Counted from the first letter of the stretch, positions 45,401-57,948 are shown. The stretch: 64,000 bases of DNA from Quercus robur (GCF_932294415.1 NC_065539.1:51479501-51543500), one strand, 5' to 3'. Numbers and translations: made by a program. Notes: generated by a model from the letters alone, not told the origin.

Positions 45401-48400
45401 GGAATTCATTTTCCTCCATCAGTTGTGTATGTGATAACTATTCCATTGTGTGGATTGTATTATCAGAATGCTTAGAACCTGAGACCTTTTCATGTGATTA
45501 TTTATTTAGAAATTTTGTTTCTTTTCTCTAATTCAATACTGTTTTCCTTTAAGGCATTTGGAAGACAATCAGTTTAGTGGATCTATTCCCTCATCACTTG
45601 GGGACATTGAAGGCTTGCGTGAACTGTAAGTTTTATTCTGCAATATTTTTTTCTTTTCCCTCTCCTAATCAGTGCATGCATGATAGTTTTTGTTGATTTA
45701 CTGTATATTTCATAGTACTTTCAGTACTTCTCTTATGTGATGGATGTAGTTCCATCCAAATCATGTTAAAACAGTATACTTATAATTGTTCTGCTCCTAC
45801 TTATCAAAGTTATGAACTTATAATCACCATTACAAAGTCCTAGGAAGTACTGTGATAAAAATTTCTAGGAGAACTAACTCTGATCAGATTGAGTATCACT
45901 TATCAACAACATCAACATCAATATCTTTAAACTCTTTTTTTTTTTTTTTTTGGCAATGATACGAGAGAGATTTATTATCTACTGGCATATCTTATTCCTG
46001 CTCTTTTTTTTTTTTTGGGGGGGGGGGGGTGGGGGGGGTGGGGGATAATAAATTACAAGATTAGGAATGAATCTATCATTAAGCTAGTTTTGGTTTGATA
46101 TAAGGATGGTGAACTATTTTAATTCTCATTTTCTTTGGTACTTTGACCTATATCTAATTAAACTGAACAAAGCCTTCACTCCAATTAATTTGGATCAGCT
46201 CTGTCTATCTTCCATTAACCCAACTATCGATGATCTATATATCAATTCGCTCTAAAGTATACTGTAATCTTACAACTCAACTATACACAAGTCAACAAGT
46301 CTTTAAGTCTCAACTAATTGGGATCAGCTATATAAATCCTTCTTCTTCTTTTTCTGATTAATTGGAGCTCGTATTAAAGTTGGTATTGTTTTTTGAATCT
46401 TTACTGATCATATTGTTTCTAATTGCTTCTACCCACATCATTACCACACCTCTTTTTATGTTCTTTAGTTTCTTAAAGAGAGAGAGAGAGAGAGAGAGGA
46501 CTTTGAAAGTTTGAAAGCACAATCTTGGTGATCCTTTGGGCCCATCGTAGCCTTAACAGGCCCAAGCCCATATAGATCACACTTTTTACTCGATAGGAGC
46601 TCATACTTTGTATTTCCTTTTTGATGCCTTCCACCATGATACATCTAACAGCACACTGAAGAAATCTCCTAACAATGTCAGTGTCAGATTCATCTATTTC
46701 CTCTGAGGCTTCAAGGGGCAGTATAGACAACACTTAGAAGCATTATATTTTTGTTAGTGAGGGTTGGTGAAACTTGGGATGTTCTATTGTTTTCTTATCT
46801 GACTCTTAGATTCAATTTGCTAGCAATTATAGATATAATATGGTGGCTGTCCCCAGCGCTCCACTGCACTCTATGAGAGAGCACCCTTGTCAACTTGTTG
46901 GGACTTGGAAAACGACTAGAATACCCCTTTCAGTTCAAAATAATGGGATTGAATAACCTATACTTATAGATTGTTATTGAGCATTGGATTGCCCAAGGAA
47001 TTGCTGCTTAAAAATTTAACTTTATTCAAGGAATGGATTATGTTTATATAGGCTTTCAAAGGAACTAAAGGTGCTTCTGTCCACCAATATACATATTTGC
47101 AATATCTCTGACCATTTGCTTTTAGCCAAGTGGCCTGAGTATATATATTATAATTCACTAAATATGAGCTGGGAAAGGTGGGATGGTAGAAGCCTTGAGG
47201 GTCCTAAGGAATCCAAAACTCACTTGTTCCCCTGTTGGATCTGACCTTAAATCATTGGTTTTTCCTTTCATTTTAGTATGTCAGTTTACACAAAAAAGAC
47301 AGGATTAAAAAATCTTGGTTGAGTTTTGTAGTTTTAGGTTGGAGTACTGGTATGTTTGAAATGACAACTTAGAATAGGCCTTTGTTTAATTGGAATTGAG
47401 ACAGTTTCATTGTATGAGATCTTTAACTTATGTTACAAATGAGCGACAAAATAAAATAAAATAAAATAATGATGGAAAGTCTAAGGAAAAAATATTGTAT
47501 ATGACTATATGTTCCATATTGAAATATGGTAATTTCATTCCTAATATACATATATAATATATAGAATCTCCTCTTACCCATTAATTGGCTATCAAATAAC
47601 CTTCTACATGTATTTTAATCACATGACTTTTAAGTAATTTAACTAAGACGCATGACTTCTAAATAGGTAAGTACACGCAAATACTCATTTGAATCACCAT
47701 GTATTGGGTTGAATAAACTTTCCTCCAAATCAATTTAGAGGAAAATTCTATCCTAATACATACATGTGTGTGTATGTGTGTTATCTTGTGATTACCTATA
47801 TATATATATGGTGCTGCCCAATTTTAAGAAGATTGGATCCTTGAATTTGATCTACTTCACATGATTTATTTTACCCATATCAGAATGAGAACTGACAATC
47901 ACAACTAAAACATTTGCTTTTTTTATTGTGCTGTAAATTACATCTGGATACTGTAGGATTTCCATGTTTGATCTGTCTTATTTGTTGGAGGGTGGCAATC
48001 ACATTTTATCTAATGGTCTGTGCTTTGTTTGTATGATTGAGCAATTCCCTTGTTTACTGACATGGAATAAATAATCATTAGCTCACATAATTGTTAATGC
48101 TACCAGATGTAAATTTTCACCTTTATATTTTAAAACTAAATTTCAATCAATTATTATGCTAATTTATTCTTTAATTTCTGGAAGATTTTTCATATATGCT
48201 TCTGACACTGCCATTGAATGAAAACACTATTAGACATTGATTTGATTCCTTTTTTTTTTTTTGGTCTTTATATTAATGTTCAATTAAAAAAAATGTGGCA
48301 ACTCTAATTATTGATGTACCTGACCTGGTTCCTGTCTTTCAGTTTCTTACAGAACAATAATCTGACCGGTACAGTTCCAAATAACCTTAAAGATAAACCT

Positions 48401-48535
48401 GGACTGAACCTTAGGTAAGTTTGAACATCCTCTGGTGTTATTATCCATATCTTATCCACCGCCATTTATGCTGATTGTTTAAATTTGATTATCAGGACTT
48501 CTGGAAATAATTTTGAATCTCCCCCACCCTCTTGA
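42224..48535 (+). CDS. Secreted malectin-like and LRR protein without a kinase
   Basis: Nine exons, CDS 1548 nt, 515 aa: 42224-42311, 42411-42954, 43926-44380, 44835-44970, 45060-45131, 45214-45282, 45554-45625, 48343-48414, 48496-48535. All introns have GT-AG ends and the frame closes. Residues 1-21 are a Leu-rich signal peptide. Residues about 31-362 form the malectin-like domain ([27 protein letters not shown]). Next comes the [18 protein letters not shown] linker, where GDPC...W.G..C is typical of malectin-LRR proteins. Exons 5-8 (72, 69, 72, 72 nt) each encode one LRR (e.g. [30 protein letters not shown]). The protein ends at once after these, NFESPPPS, with no transmembrane helix or kinase. 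It resembles the Arabidopsis di-glucose-binding LRR proteins of the At1g25570/At3g05990 type. A wall-facing carbohydrate- or peptide-sensing role is inference. Confidence 0.93.
43096..43300 (+). repeat. ~107-bp tandem duplication in intron 2 of the malectin-LRR gene
   Basis: GGCGAAAACTAGGAAGTTAG...GTTGAACTACGAGGCTC...TATTGATATAGGAAGAAAG occurs at about 43097 and again at about 43204 with several substitutions. A second, more diverged internal duplication (AAAGCT...AAATTGTCAAAC...TTTAAG) follows at about 43370-43730. Confidence 0.7.
45946..46045 (+). repeat. Poly-T and poly-G tracts in intron 7
   Basis: A T-run (45936-45952), a second T-run (46005-46016) and immediately a 12-nt G-run interrupted by single Ts up to about 46045. 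Slippage-prone; length may be unreliable. Confidence 0.75.
46145..46345 (-). mobile_element. SINE-like remnant in intron 7
   Basis: On the minus strand the segment contains GAGCTGATCCAAATTAATTG followed by GAGTGAAGGCTTTGTTCAG, similar in layout to the 3' end of Au-type SINEs seen at 26070-26262. A second similar phrase (AGCTGATCCCAATTAGTTG) lies at about 46311-46329. Degenerate; ends uncertain. Confidence 0.4.
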
Positions 48536-49873
48536 GCAAGTATGTGTATGGATCCAATGGTAGAGTTGACTTGGCTGCTTTCTCAAGAAACTTGATTCAG
48601 ATCATTCATTTGTATATAGATACATTCCGTAAAAGAGCTGTGTCACATTTTTTTTTACAAATTTTGATGGAAGTTCTTTATTGCAAGCTCTCCAACTGTG
48701 AAATTGAAAGTTCTGCATACTTAGACATCTGTTGCTGGGAGCTCTTCAAAGCAATTTGAATACTTGAAATGGTTGTTCATAGTCAGTCAGTCTGATTCTT
48801 TTTTTCTCAGTAGGATTGGATCATGCTTTCAAAATTCATGTAATTGTCCATATAGTCATTTCTTATTCTTTTAGATATACTTTTTCTTGTTCTGATAGTG
48901 TATTATGAGCTATTCTTCTTCTTCTTCTTTTTCCCTCTCCCCGTGGGTGTACCGTGTACAATGAATATTGTTCATGTTTTTGTACCTACTAAAAAAATTA
49001 ATTCATTTTTTTATATAACGTGGTTTGGTTCTATATATGCCTTCATTTTAACTATAGCTGACTATTTTCTCAATTGCTTCGGTTGTCACTTGGTTGTTAG
49101 TTGTTAGTTGTTACCTTTGGCATCTAACTTTCATATTTGTGGGTCGTTGGGGGTGTTTTTGATGTTCATATCCCTGAATTGTTCCAATTTTGCTGAATGT
49201 CCCTAAAGGGGCATTTGACATTAATGCCTCAAACCCTTCCAGTTACAGATCCGGCGTTTAAAAAATTAGGGGGTTGCCATGATCTTACTCTATTGATTTA
49301 AGATACTAACTCCTATTTTAGCTTTGCAGAATCATCCATGACCTTCACTTTGCAAATGATATTAAAATGGTTAGACAATATTTAAATTCCTGAAAGATAC
49401 TCGAAAGTTGGAACTGTATACTAAGATGTCCAATAATCAATGACATAGCTCTCTCAATTCCATTTCACAATTCATAAAGGACAACACTCGATCCTTATAT
49501 GGCCTTCAGACCCTTACCAAAATAAAGTACACAGTTTGATATGTCTCCATGTGAGACCCACCATTTCACAGACCTGCACAGCATCTATCATGATTTCCCA
49601 CTTCTTATATTTCAGAGAGACAGAAAAATGTGCTTCTAGGCGATGCAATAAGAAATGCAACTAAAATTACTTGATTAATATAATCGAACAAAAAGAAAAG
49701 GTCAGCATTTACATTGTCATTCTTCAGATCCACAATAACTCACCATAATTAACATTAATCTAAACACAAAAACACAGAAAAATTTATAATGAAATAAAAA
49801 GAAATGAGACTGATGAACATATATGACAACTCTGCAGAGATCAGAGGGAACTTCAGCTACCACTTTCTCATCC
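48536..49873. other. Intergenic region between convergent genes
   Basis: 3' flank of the malectin-LRR gene and 3' flank of the minus-strand gene at 49874. Holds 3' UTRs and AT-rich DNA; the frames at 48532-49107 have no domain. Confidence 0.5.
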
Positions 49874-50581
49874 TCACCTATCTAATCTTCCCTTCCTCAG
49901 TGGAAACAAAGGTGGCAATGCACTGTTCTTCATTTGTGTGCAAATTGGGACATTGATCATAGGCCTTATTCTAATACTAGCTGACCTTGTCCTCTCCAAC
50001 CCTTTCTTTATCCTCTTCACATGCTTCTCTCTATTCCCTGACCCTCCCTTCCCTTCATCTTTTGTAGCTACATCAGCAAGTGAGGTAGCTGAAGATGATG
50101 ATGATGAGGAAGAAGAAGATGGTGATAAAGAAGAAGCGCGTTGCTTCCTCAACCTTAATAGCTCTTTCCATAAAACAGTGCACTTGGGTGGCCTTGGTGA
50201 TGGGTCATCATCAACAAACCAATTTACCCTAGTACTCTCCTCCTTGTTCACCTCTTTTTCCTCTTCGTCTTTTGCTTTGAGACTGATCTTGTTGAGCTTT
50301 TCTGAATGCTGCATTTGCCAAAATGGAAGGAGCTTCCCTTCAAAGAAAAGCTCATCAGCAGTTAACATTGCATGGCTACTTGCATTGCTTGAGAGGAATT
50401 CAAAGTCTCCATTTCTTGCTTTCTCTATCTCCATGCCTTCACCTTTTTCAACCTGCAGAGAGTTTGGGCTAATGGAGATGAAGTTTTTCTCATCCAGAAA
50501 CTCTGCAGAGAAAGAAATCCTGGGACTTGAAGTTGGCTCAATGGATCTAGAGTTAGTTTGAACAGTTTCTAGGGAGACCAT
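49874..50581 (-). CDS. BKI1/MAKR-like regulator candidate
   Basis: Single-exon protein of 235 aa, starting at the ATG at 50581. Residues about 57-100 read DFEFLSSNASSHAMLTADEL followed by FFEGKLLPFWQ, resembling the conserved FEF...ADELFxxGxLLP core of the plant BKI1/MAKR (membrane-associated kinase regulator) group. An acidic/Lys-rich region follows, then CTVLWKELLRLRKQR (about 134-148), a run of serines (about 150-165), a basic KHVKRIKKGLERTRSASIRI and a conserved-looking C-terminus VPICTQMKNSALPPLFPLRK. There is no signal peptide or membrane span; basic clusters could bind membrane or nucleus. BKI1 and MAKRs restrain or relay receptor-kinase signals at the plasma membrane; applying that role here is inference. 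DUF1645-type proteins are an alternative label. Gene reality is well supported by length, composition and a TATA box. Confidence 0.82.
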   Translation of the reverse strand: MVSLETVQTNSRSIEPTSSPRISFSAEFLDEKNFISISPNSLQVEKGEGMEIEKARNGDFEFLSSNASSHAMLTADELFFEGKLLPFWQMQHSEKLNKISLKAKDEEEKEVNKEESTRVNWFVDDDPSPRPPKCTVLWKELLRLRKQRASSLSPSSSSSSSSSSATSLADVATKDEGKGGSGNREKHVKRIKKGLERTRSASIRIRPMINVPICTQMKNSALPPLFPLRKGRLDR

Positions 50582-50665
50582 CTTGGTTGTTTTTGGATCA
50601 GGGAATAGGGAATAAGGTTGTGTAGTTAGCTAGCTAGTAGTTTGATCAGGTTTGTGAGATATGTG

Positions 50666-50672
50666 ATTTATA
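50666..50672 (-). promoter_or_regulatory. Probable TATA box of the BKI1/MAKR-like gene
   Basis: On the minus strand CTTTATAAATC lies about 85 bp before the ATG, giving a predicted leader of about 50-60 nt. Motif and spacing only. Confidence 0.5.
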
Positions 50673-50681
50673 AAGCGAACA

Positions 50682-53600
50682 AGATGCTTTAGTGCTTTTC
50701 TATTTATTTTTAATCTCTTTGTTTTGTTGTTGTAGTAAAATTTTGGACGGTGAGATTATAAATAAATTAAGTGGTCTGGTTAAGGCGAAACAAGTGAGCT
50801 AAGGTAGTGTTTAGAATATAGGAACAGCACATGGACACTTTGGGAACTAAAGACAAAAAAGGTTTTTAATTACCATTGTTCTGTATACGATTCTAAACAG
50901 TCTGTTCTCTTTTTCTTATTCTTGTTTTTCTTACCAAGAGAAGAAGTAGAAAAAAGGAAATTTTTCCTAATTTATGGCAGGGAAGGGAGAAGTATAATAC
51001 ATTATTTTAAAGGGAAAAAAACTAGTGCACATAGTGTGTTTTACACACACTGCAAAAATACACTGAAAATTATTTGCCTACACTGTGTGCAATAAACACT
51101 GCCTTATTTTAAAAGAGAGAAAGAGAATTGAATCATAGACGTTTTCATTGATAATACTAGAAAATGTCATGTAAACTATGTTTTTGTGGAGAAGTATAAT
51201 ACGTATATCATAATGAAAAAGATAGATGGTATTATGATGTTGTCGTGGTGCATGAACTATCTTGTTTCTATGGTCTAAAACATGTAAAGAGTAAATGACA
51301 CACCTGGCTGTTACTGATTAGGGTAGGAAAAGTAAAAAAACACAACATGAATATGTTATGCAGATGAATGAATCAGTAATAGTTAATACAGGTCGCGTTG
51401 ATTTATTTTGTCCTGACTTGAACAATGTCTCTCACATTAAATTGATTGCATTAATTGGGTATCTTTTCTTGTTGTAATTGAAAACACTGCTAGTGGATAT
51501 GAGATTTACAGACAGGGAGGGATTACTAGGGTGACCAATATTTAAATCAGGCTATCTTCTAGCTTAGTGGCAGTTGATTATTCAATTTGCATTAGTCAAA
51601 TAGATCAGCTTTGTTAGTTTGACTCCCCTGCTAGGAGGGAGGGATTATAACATGGGAGGAGTTCCTAGCATGTGGTCACATGAGAGTAATTTCTTGCCAT
51701 GTGAGAACTGAATCAATGAAATATAAAGCATACCCTTAATAACCAAGTTGCCCTTTGGAAGAGCCTTATAATTGTAGGTACATATGTGTGTGTGTTCCCC
51801 AATGGGGATGGGTTTTCATGTCATTTGAGAAAGTTTACAAGTGGTAGATATCATGTTAGTTTCTTGAAAAGCTTCCATAAAGATTTGGTAGCTCTAATTA
51901 AGTCTAGACAGCTAATGAACACAGAGTTAATCTTTTGATTATTATATATGGGTTGTAATTTGATTCTTTATTAGCACATTATACCGGGCGTTCTGGTCCC
52001 TCCAGTGTTCTATAATTGAAGGGAGACAATAATGTTGGAGATTAACAATCTGACTAGAAAACAAAATTGAACATGTAATACACAAGTTAGGCTAAGACAA
52101 CCTTCTGATTGATCAGCTAACCCTTTCAAATAGCTGAGGCATGAGAGCTGTATTAACAACTTTGGGAGTAATAATCTTTCTGTCTTCATCAGGGTTTAGA
52201 TAAATTTATATAAGGGGAGGATTAGCTCCTCATTATGTAGCTCATTCTTAAGACCAAGAAAGAGAGTTAGGCTTGATCAATGTAAGTTGCACCCTGATTT
52301 TTTTATTACAAAAAACTTAACACAAAATTATGGGCTTACAAAATATAATAACTTACATTGATTAGTAAACATCATGATCACATGAAGAATATGAAAAGCA
52401 AGCACTTCCTAGACAAGCCTACCACAAATCTCTGCCATAATACAAAGCCTAATCCTACTTCCCCAGAAACAACCTTATGAAGAAGGGCTTACCAAAGTAC
52501 ACAATGTGATAAAATGCATATTTGTAACAAAGTGATAGCATTTATGATCATCATACCAAAGAGATTTTACTTTTACTTTGCTGGCACGGGTTTCTGCATT
52601 ACAAAAAGTAAGCAAGTTTTTAGTTTGAAAATAAATAATTTGTTTGGTGAAAGAAGAATAGAACTCAAAACTGGGCTTGATAGCCAGAACATTAATTAAG
52701 TAAAAAGAAATTAATTCTTTGGATCTATTAAATGGAACAAAGTAGCTAATAAATTTTCAATCAATATGAAGAATTTGTGGCATTTCCAAAACCAAGGGGA
52801 ATGCAATTAAAATCTTTTTTATTTATTAATTTTTTGCTGTCGAGTAAATATATCGAGAATTCTTTAGAGATGACTTCAAGATCCAATTACAAGTAAGTCA
52901 TAAGGTGTGTCATCAATGCCTTAGCATTTTGGGCTCTGAAATTAAACAAATGGGACCCTATAGAATTGAAGACAATTAGTACCATCCACATAATAAATTA
53001 GTTTCGACTCTTACAGACATGAGTAAAGACTAAAGAGTTTGAGAGACAAGAACTTTTTAGTACCTTCTGATCAGTTCATTCCGTTACTTTTAGGAGAAAG
53101 TGGACCACAAATTTTGGTGTTTTGAGCATTTAAAAAAGACGAAAGCTGAACTGTAGCACTGTGCACAATTTAAGAGGTAGCAAGTGACCCGGGAAAGACT
53201 CCAAGGCATAGCAATGTGGCTAAACCGTACAGCAGTGGGGGGGCCTTAGACCATTTTATTACTTTAAAGAGATGGAGAGAGTTAAGTCTGGTTTCATGCA
53301 ATGCCAAGCTGGTAATCATGATCACTTGGTTTTATATGCTATCTATGTGCAGTAGCTGTTTGATGTGAGAGAGAGAGAGAGTAGAGAGGTGTGTGTGTGT
53401 TTTGACCATGACCAACTTTTTGGCAATTGAAGTATGTTGGGGGTGACCATATTCGAGCAGAAGTGTAGAAAGTTGATTGAATCAACTTGATGGTCTAAAC
53501 TAAAGGTACAGAATCATAATTGCTTCTGCTTATTAGTTTAGCATTTTCAGCCCTTTAAGTTAGTGATAACTATGATATTAATCTCCTAAAAGGTGAGGTT

Positions 53601-54711
53601 TGAATTTGATTTGTAGATATAGGTCTTAACATTCAGGACAGCGGTTGGGCTGTCTACTACTCTATTAAGTTATATTTGTTCATCTTCTTTTTTATAAACT
53701 GTCTTTTCTTCTTTATATGAGAGAGAGAGAGAGATTATCAATTTATCACTGTATGAGTTGTTGTGTTCTAAAGTAATAGCAAAACATAGGTGTAGTTACT
53801 TAGGCAATGTTATTTAGGTTTCATAATTAAATTCAATCATATGTTTGCATCACCTAATGCAGTGCAACCAAAATTATCTTTTTTAACAACAATTAAATTC
53901 AAGCATGTAATTTACTGGTCAATAGGAACACATTGTTGAATCTAATTTGGAAACCTAAAGTACAACACTCGAGAAATTGTACCTAAGTATTACCCTAATC
54001 TAAACAATGAAATTGTTTTTTGCAGTGTTTATTATCTTTAGAATTATATTAGTATCTCTATTCTTTCTATATACCCTGATTTCATACAAAGTATCCTTCA
54101 AATTATACTTTAATTGTGTGTCAATTATGTTTACATTCAAATTCATGTATCTAAACTTAAAAAATATAAAAAGATTCAATTTGAATTTATTATACTTCTA
54201 TATAATAATACTATGAACGTGTGCAATCTATTTATTAAATGGAAATGTTATATATGCGTGTTTGTGTGTGCACGCACGCACGCGCCTGCATATATAACTA
54301 TTCAAAAATTATAAGTTAGTTATATATTTTTTTTTAACAGTGCAATATTGGTGAATCTAATTGTTATAAGTTCATAAACCAAAATCATTATATCTTATTA
54401 AATTAAATAATATAATGTCAACTATAGTTTAATTATTAATTAATAATATAGAATTATGAAGTGGTAAACATAATTAGTTGTGGTGTTTATTATAAATGGA
54501 GAAAGAATAAGTTACTCAAGTAGTTCGTGAACAAGATTAATCTAGTTCAAAAAGAAAGTAAGTCAAACTTAAGTGTTTAATCTAGGTTGGTGATGAGTTT
54601 GACTTTGACCTACGATCGAAATAAAATTAAATAAACAAATCTTGAACATTTAATACTCCTGTCAATTCAAATCATTTATAACCATAATTATCTTTCAAAG
54701 TTCCACTTGTA
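50682..54711. other. Gene-free AT-rich region
   Basis: About 4 kb without a recognisable gene. Visible are GA runs (53370-53384, 53720-53732), a GT run (53389-53401) and a CA/CGCA run near 54268-54283. Short frames (52514, 54007, 54114) have no domain. No rRNA or known miRNA was recognised by eye. Confidence 0.5.
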
Positions 54712-54913
54712 GGAGAAATTATAGAGTACTTTGGTGGACCATGTCACTTGTCCACCATTCCACTAAAAAACTTCCACTTGTTTAAAATTGCTGAGTTGGT
54801 AATTAATTTTTATTTAAAAAAATTTTCTAACCAACAATTTTAAACCGGTAGAAGTTTTTTAGTGGAATGGTGGACCACATCACTTGTCCACCATGTGAAC
54901 GTTATAATTTCTC
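54712..54913. mobile_element. MITE, family H (copy 1)
   Basis: Almost wholly a hairpin: the left arm GGAGAAATTATAGAGTACTT...GGTGGACCATGTCAC...CCATTCCACTAAAAAACTTC pairs with the right arm ending ACGTTATAATTTCTC. Flanking 8-mers CACTTGTA (54704-54711) and CATTTGTA (54914-54921) match at 7 of 8 positions, consistent with hAT-type 8-bp duplication. A second copy with a perfect 8-bp duplication is at 62595-62767. Confidence 0.8.
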
Positions 54914-56824
54914 CATTTGTAGGCATGAAGGCAACAACAAGAGTTGTTGATGGTAATATACAAAATCCAAACAAATATGTACTAAATTCTTCAATTTTTT
55001 TTCTTTTCATCAATATTGACTGTTCAATGTTTGTGTGCATATACACATGGGTTACAACCTAGTGCAGATAGTATTTGGTCATAAGCCTCTTTTCAATCAA
55101 AAAAAAAAAAAAAACTTAGTGTAGATAGAATTTGATCACAGGTCTCTTTTTTCAATGAGAATAAATTAATTTATTAACTAAAATAATGGGTCAGGGCTTA
55201 TTGGTAAGCTGGAGGTGCTTGACGATGAACTGGGTTGGCCCATGGAGCATTAAGGGAGAAGGGCCAGCTTCTTGGGAGGGCAGAAAAATAAAATAGTCTT
55301 CTCAAAAATCAAAGAGCACTGTCAAATCCCTTTCCGTGTGTTTTTTTTTTTTCTTCCTTGTAGCATATCCCAAAGTTGATTTTAGTACTATATAGAAGCA
55401 ATGTATTAATATACTATATTTGAATTGCTTTTATTCAGCAAAAAAAATATATTTGAATTGCTTTGAAATACTCTAATTAGTCCTTTTTATTATTATTTTT
55501 ATGTTGCTTTCGAGCAGGGCAATTTGCTTTCAAACTCTAGTTATCTATTCTGTTTTTCATTTTGTAAATAAATCAGATATTATACCATCATCAATTATGT
55601 GATCAGTTGATCAATATTATAAAAACGAGAGGCAGAAGACGAATATTATTTCTTAGGTAAATGAGCATAATCTTTTGGTCGTGACCATAGTAACATAATT
55701 AGATAAATAGTTTAATTACCATGAAATGATCAAGCTTAGTTACCCTATTTATTAATTTCAATAGTTAATGCTTGAGACATATGTCTTATAACACTGTTTC
55801 AATACCCCAAAAAAAAAAAAAAACCATCTTATAACACTTATTTATGTTGTATATATAGATATAAACAAAACTTAGATACAATACCTTATGTGCTATTTCT
55901 TTGGTTCTCCTCTTAAGATTCAACCATATGACTACTTAGCTAAAAAATACACTTCCATCCTATGAAAAAAAATCCACATGGCTGAATTTTAAAATGTGAA
56001 CCTAAGAAATAGCACTTAAGTACTGTACCTAAATCTTGCCCTATTAAGTATATATATGTTAGTTGTAATATGCTAGTAATTCTATCGTATGCAAAAATTG
56101 GGAGAATGCCCTTCAATATGGTTTGGATCTCGACCTTATTGGAACCGTTATTTTTTCTGTAGATGTACATTAAATCAATTGATTCGTCATGGTAGAGAAG
56201 AACATGCTTCACATATTGCACTGCCCTTCATGCATGGTTATCCTTAGTTCATGTGTGCGCCTAGTTGCCCTGCTCGAACACTAGGTCATTCTCGTCAACA
56301 AGTAATGAGCTTTTGTTATGGGGGACGGAGTCGTAGGATTAATTTTTCCGGTCAGGCCTATTCGGTTGATGATGTCTTTAGATGATCTCTTTACCATCAG
56401 CATGAACATAAAATCAAATTCCGCTTTGGGTTTTCTGGATTATTATTACATTCCATATGAAGAATTATTTGTAGGATTTTTTTAAACATCAAGTTAAATG
56501 TATTTACAGTCATTCACAATGAATGTGATCCAGTATACTATACATCCCCATAATTATTAATTGCTTTGCACAATTTAACCATTCTTTCCATCTCTCTTTG
56601 ACCTATTATTGCAAAACAAAAAGTTATAGAATGCAATTACCACAAGAATAATGCATATGAATAATAATATGATCCAAGACAAAGGACAACATTATGCACT
56701 ATGCAATACTGCTCCTGCACATGTTACATTATGATTATGGAGAATTACTGATAAAATGTACCAAAGGGAGACAGTACAAGACATCTTGACACGAACCTTG
56801 AGTAGCTTATCACAGCAATTCTTC
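54914..56824. other. Intergenic DNA, nothing recognised
   Basis: A-runs at 55099-55114 and 55808-55823. A segment at about 56090-56400 is less AT-rich than its surroundings and could be an old insertion, but I could not identify it in any frame. Confidence 0.4.
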
Positions 56825-56892
56825 TGCAACCCCAAGTAGATGCTAGTCTATAAGATAGCTATCTTATAGACTAGCATCTACTTGGGGTTGCA
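56825..56892. repeat. Perfect 68-bp palindrome without spacer
   Basis: Two 34-bp arms meet at AAGATAG|CTATCTT between 56858 and 56859. Left arm starts TGCAACCCCAAGTAGATGCT; the right arm is its exact reverse complement. The pairing ends at 56824/56893. No flanking duplication recognised. Confidence 0.9.
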
Positions 56893-57224
56893 CTTTTCGA
56901 AAGCTGATGGATGCTAAATGACCAAAATTTTGCCAAGCTAGCCCACTTTGAATTACTTTCAATGGCCTATCAGATTTATTATGTTTGGTCTAAGTATATT
57001 GTGTAACTTCTTCATCGTTGCATCAAGAGTTGACAAGTGATTATTCAGCAAAAAAATCAAAAAACAAAAAACAAAATTTAAAAGAGTTGACAAGTGGCTA
57101 GGGAACAACATGAACTGGATTAGATTTGATTGAATTGGTTTTGAAAATTAAGTTTCTTTTAGCCGAATTTAAGTTGGTTATGGACTTATATAGGCCAAAA
57201 TGTGGATAGACTACTTTCGTGCAA

Positions 57225-57510
57225 AATATGTAGCAAAATGCCCCTATTTTAAACTCGATTTTTTGAAATCGAGTTATAGGTAATCGAACTTTAAAAAAAA
57301 AAAAAAAAAAAAAAAAAATTACATGGAACTCATATTCCATGTAGTTTTTTTCAAGTAACTCGATTTTCGCAAAATCGAGTTTTTCATTGAAATTTGATTT
57401 TCTAAAAATCAAGTTTCAAAATAGGAGCATTTTCCTAAATAGTTTCAGAATAGGAGCATTTTACTACATCTTTTGGGCAAAAGGGTAAAGGCCCATTTTT
57501 GCCGACTTAT
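57225..57510. repeat. Inverted-repeat element, family F (copy 2)
   Basis: GCAAAATGCCCCTATTTTAA at the left and GGAGCATTTTACTACATCTT at the right in inverse relation, with internal hairpins around CTCGATTTTTTGAAATCGAG and CTCGATTTTCGCAAAATCGAG shown here as short parts (ACTCGATTTTCGC, AAAATCGAGTT). A poly-A run of about 26 nt is at 57293-57318. Relative at 11945-12190. Confidence 0.6.
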
Positions 57511-57847
57511 ACAGTGTATCATCTACCTTCTTCCTTTTTTATGATTGTTTTTTTCTTGTTTTTGTAATTTCTCTTTTTGTTTTTTGCTTTAGTAATTCCA
57601 AACTTGTTAATAGTGTAAATTCATAACATTCCAATGTCTCATCATCTTTTTTTTCTTTTTCATCTTTTTTTTTCTTTTTCCCTCTACCCTTTCGTTTTCC
57701 ACCTAATCATTGGATTTGAACCATGTCGTTCAATAATGGAAGGACCGAAGGAGACGGGAGGAAGTGAGGGAAGAAGGGATTTTGAGTGTGAGTAATGTCA
57801 TGCTACAATTTTATATCAAATTTACAATTTGATATGTTATCCGTCAC

Positions 57848-57878
<31 letters not shown>

Positions 57879-57948
57879 TATATTTATATCATATTATTGA
57901 AGACTGAGTTTGTGTGTCCGAATTTGGTAAGGATTTGATGAAAATTTC
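57511..57948. other. Intergenic DNA
   Basis: T-rich and A-rich tracts, a TA run at 57862-57883; no gene recognised. Confidence 0.45.

Noticed and set aside
49938-50561. 207-codon frame antisense to the BKI1/MAKR-like gene
   Set aside because: It is the shadow of the minus-strand gene; its Ser/Phe/Leu-rich content mirrors the acidic and Ser-rich regions, and the minus strand has the conserved motifs and TATA box.
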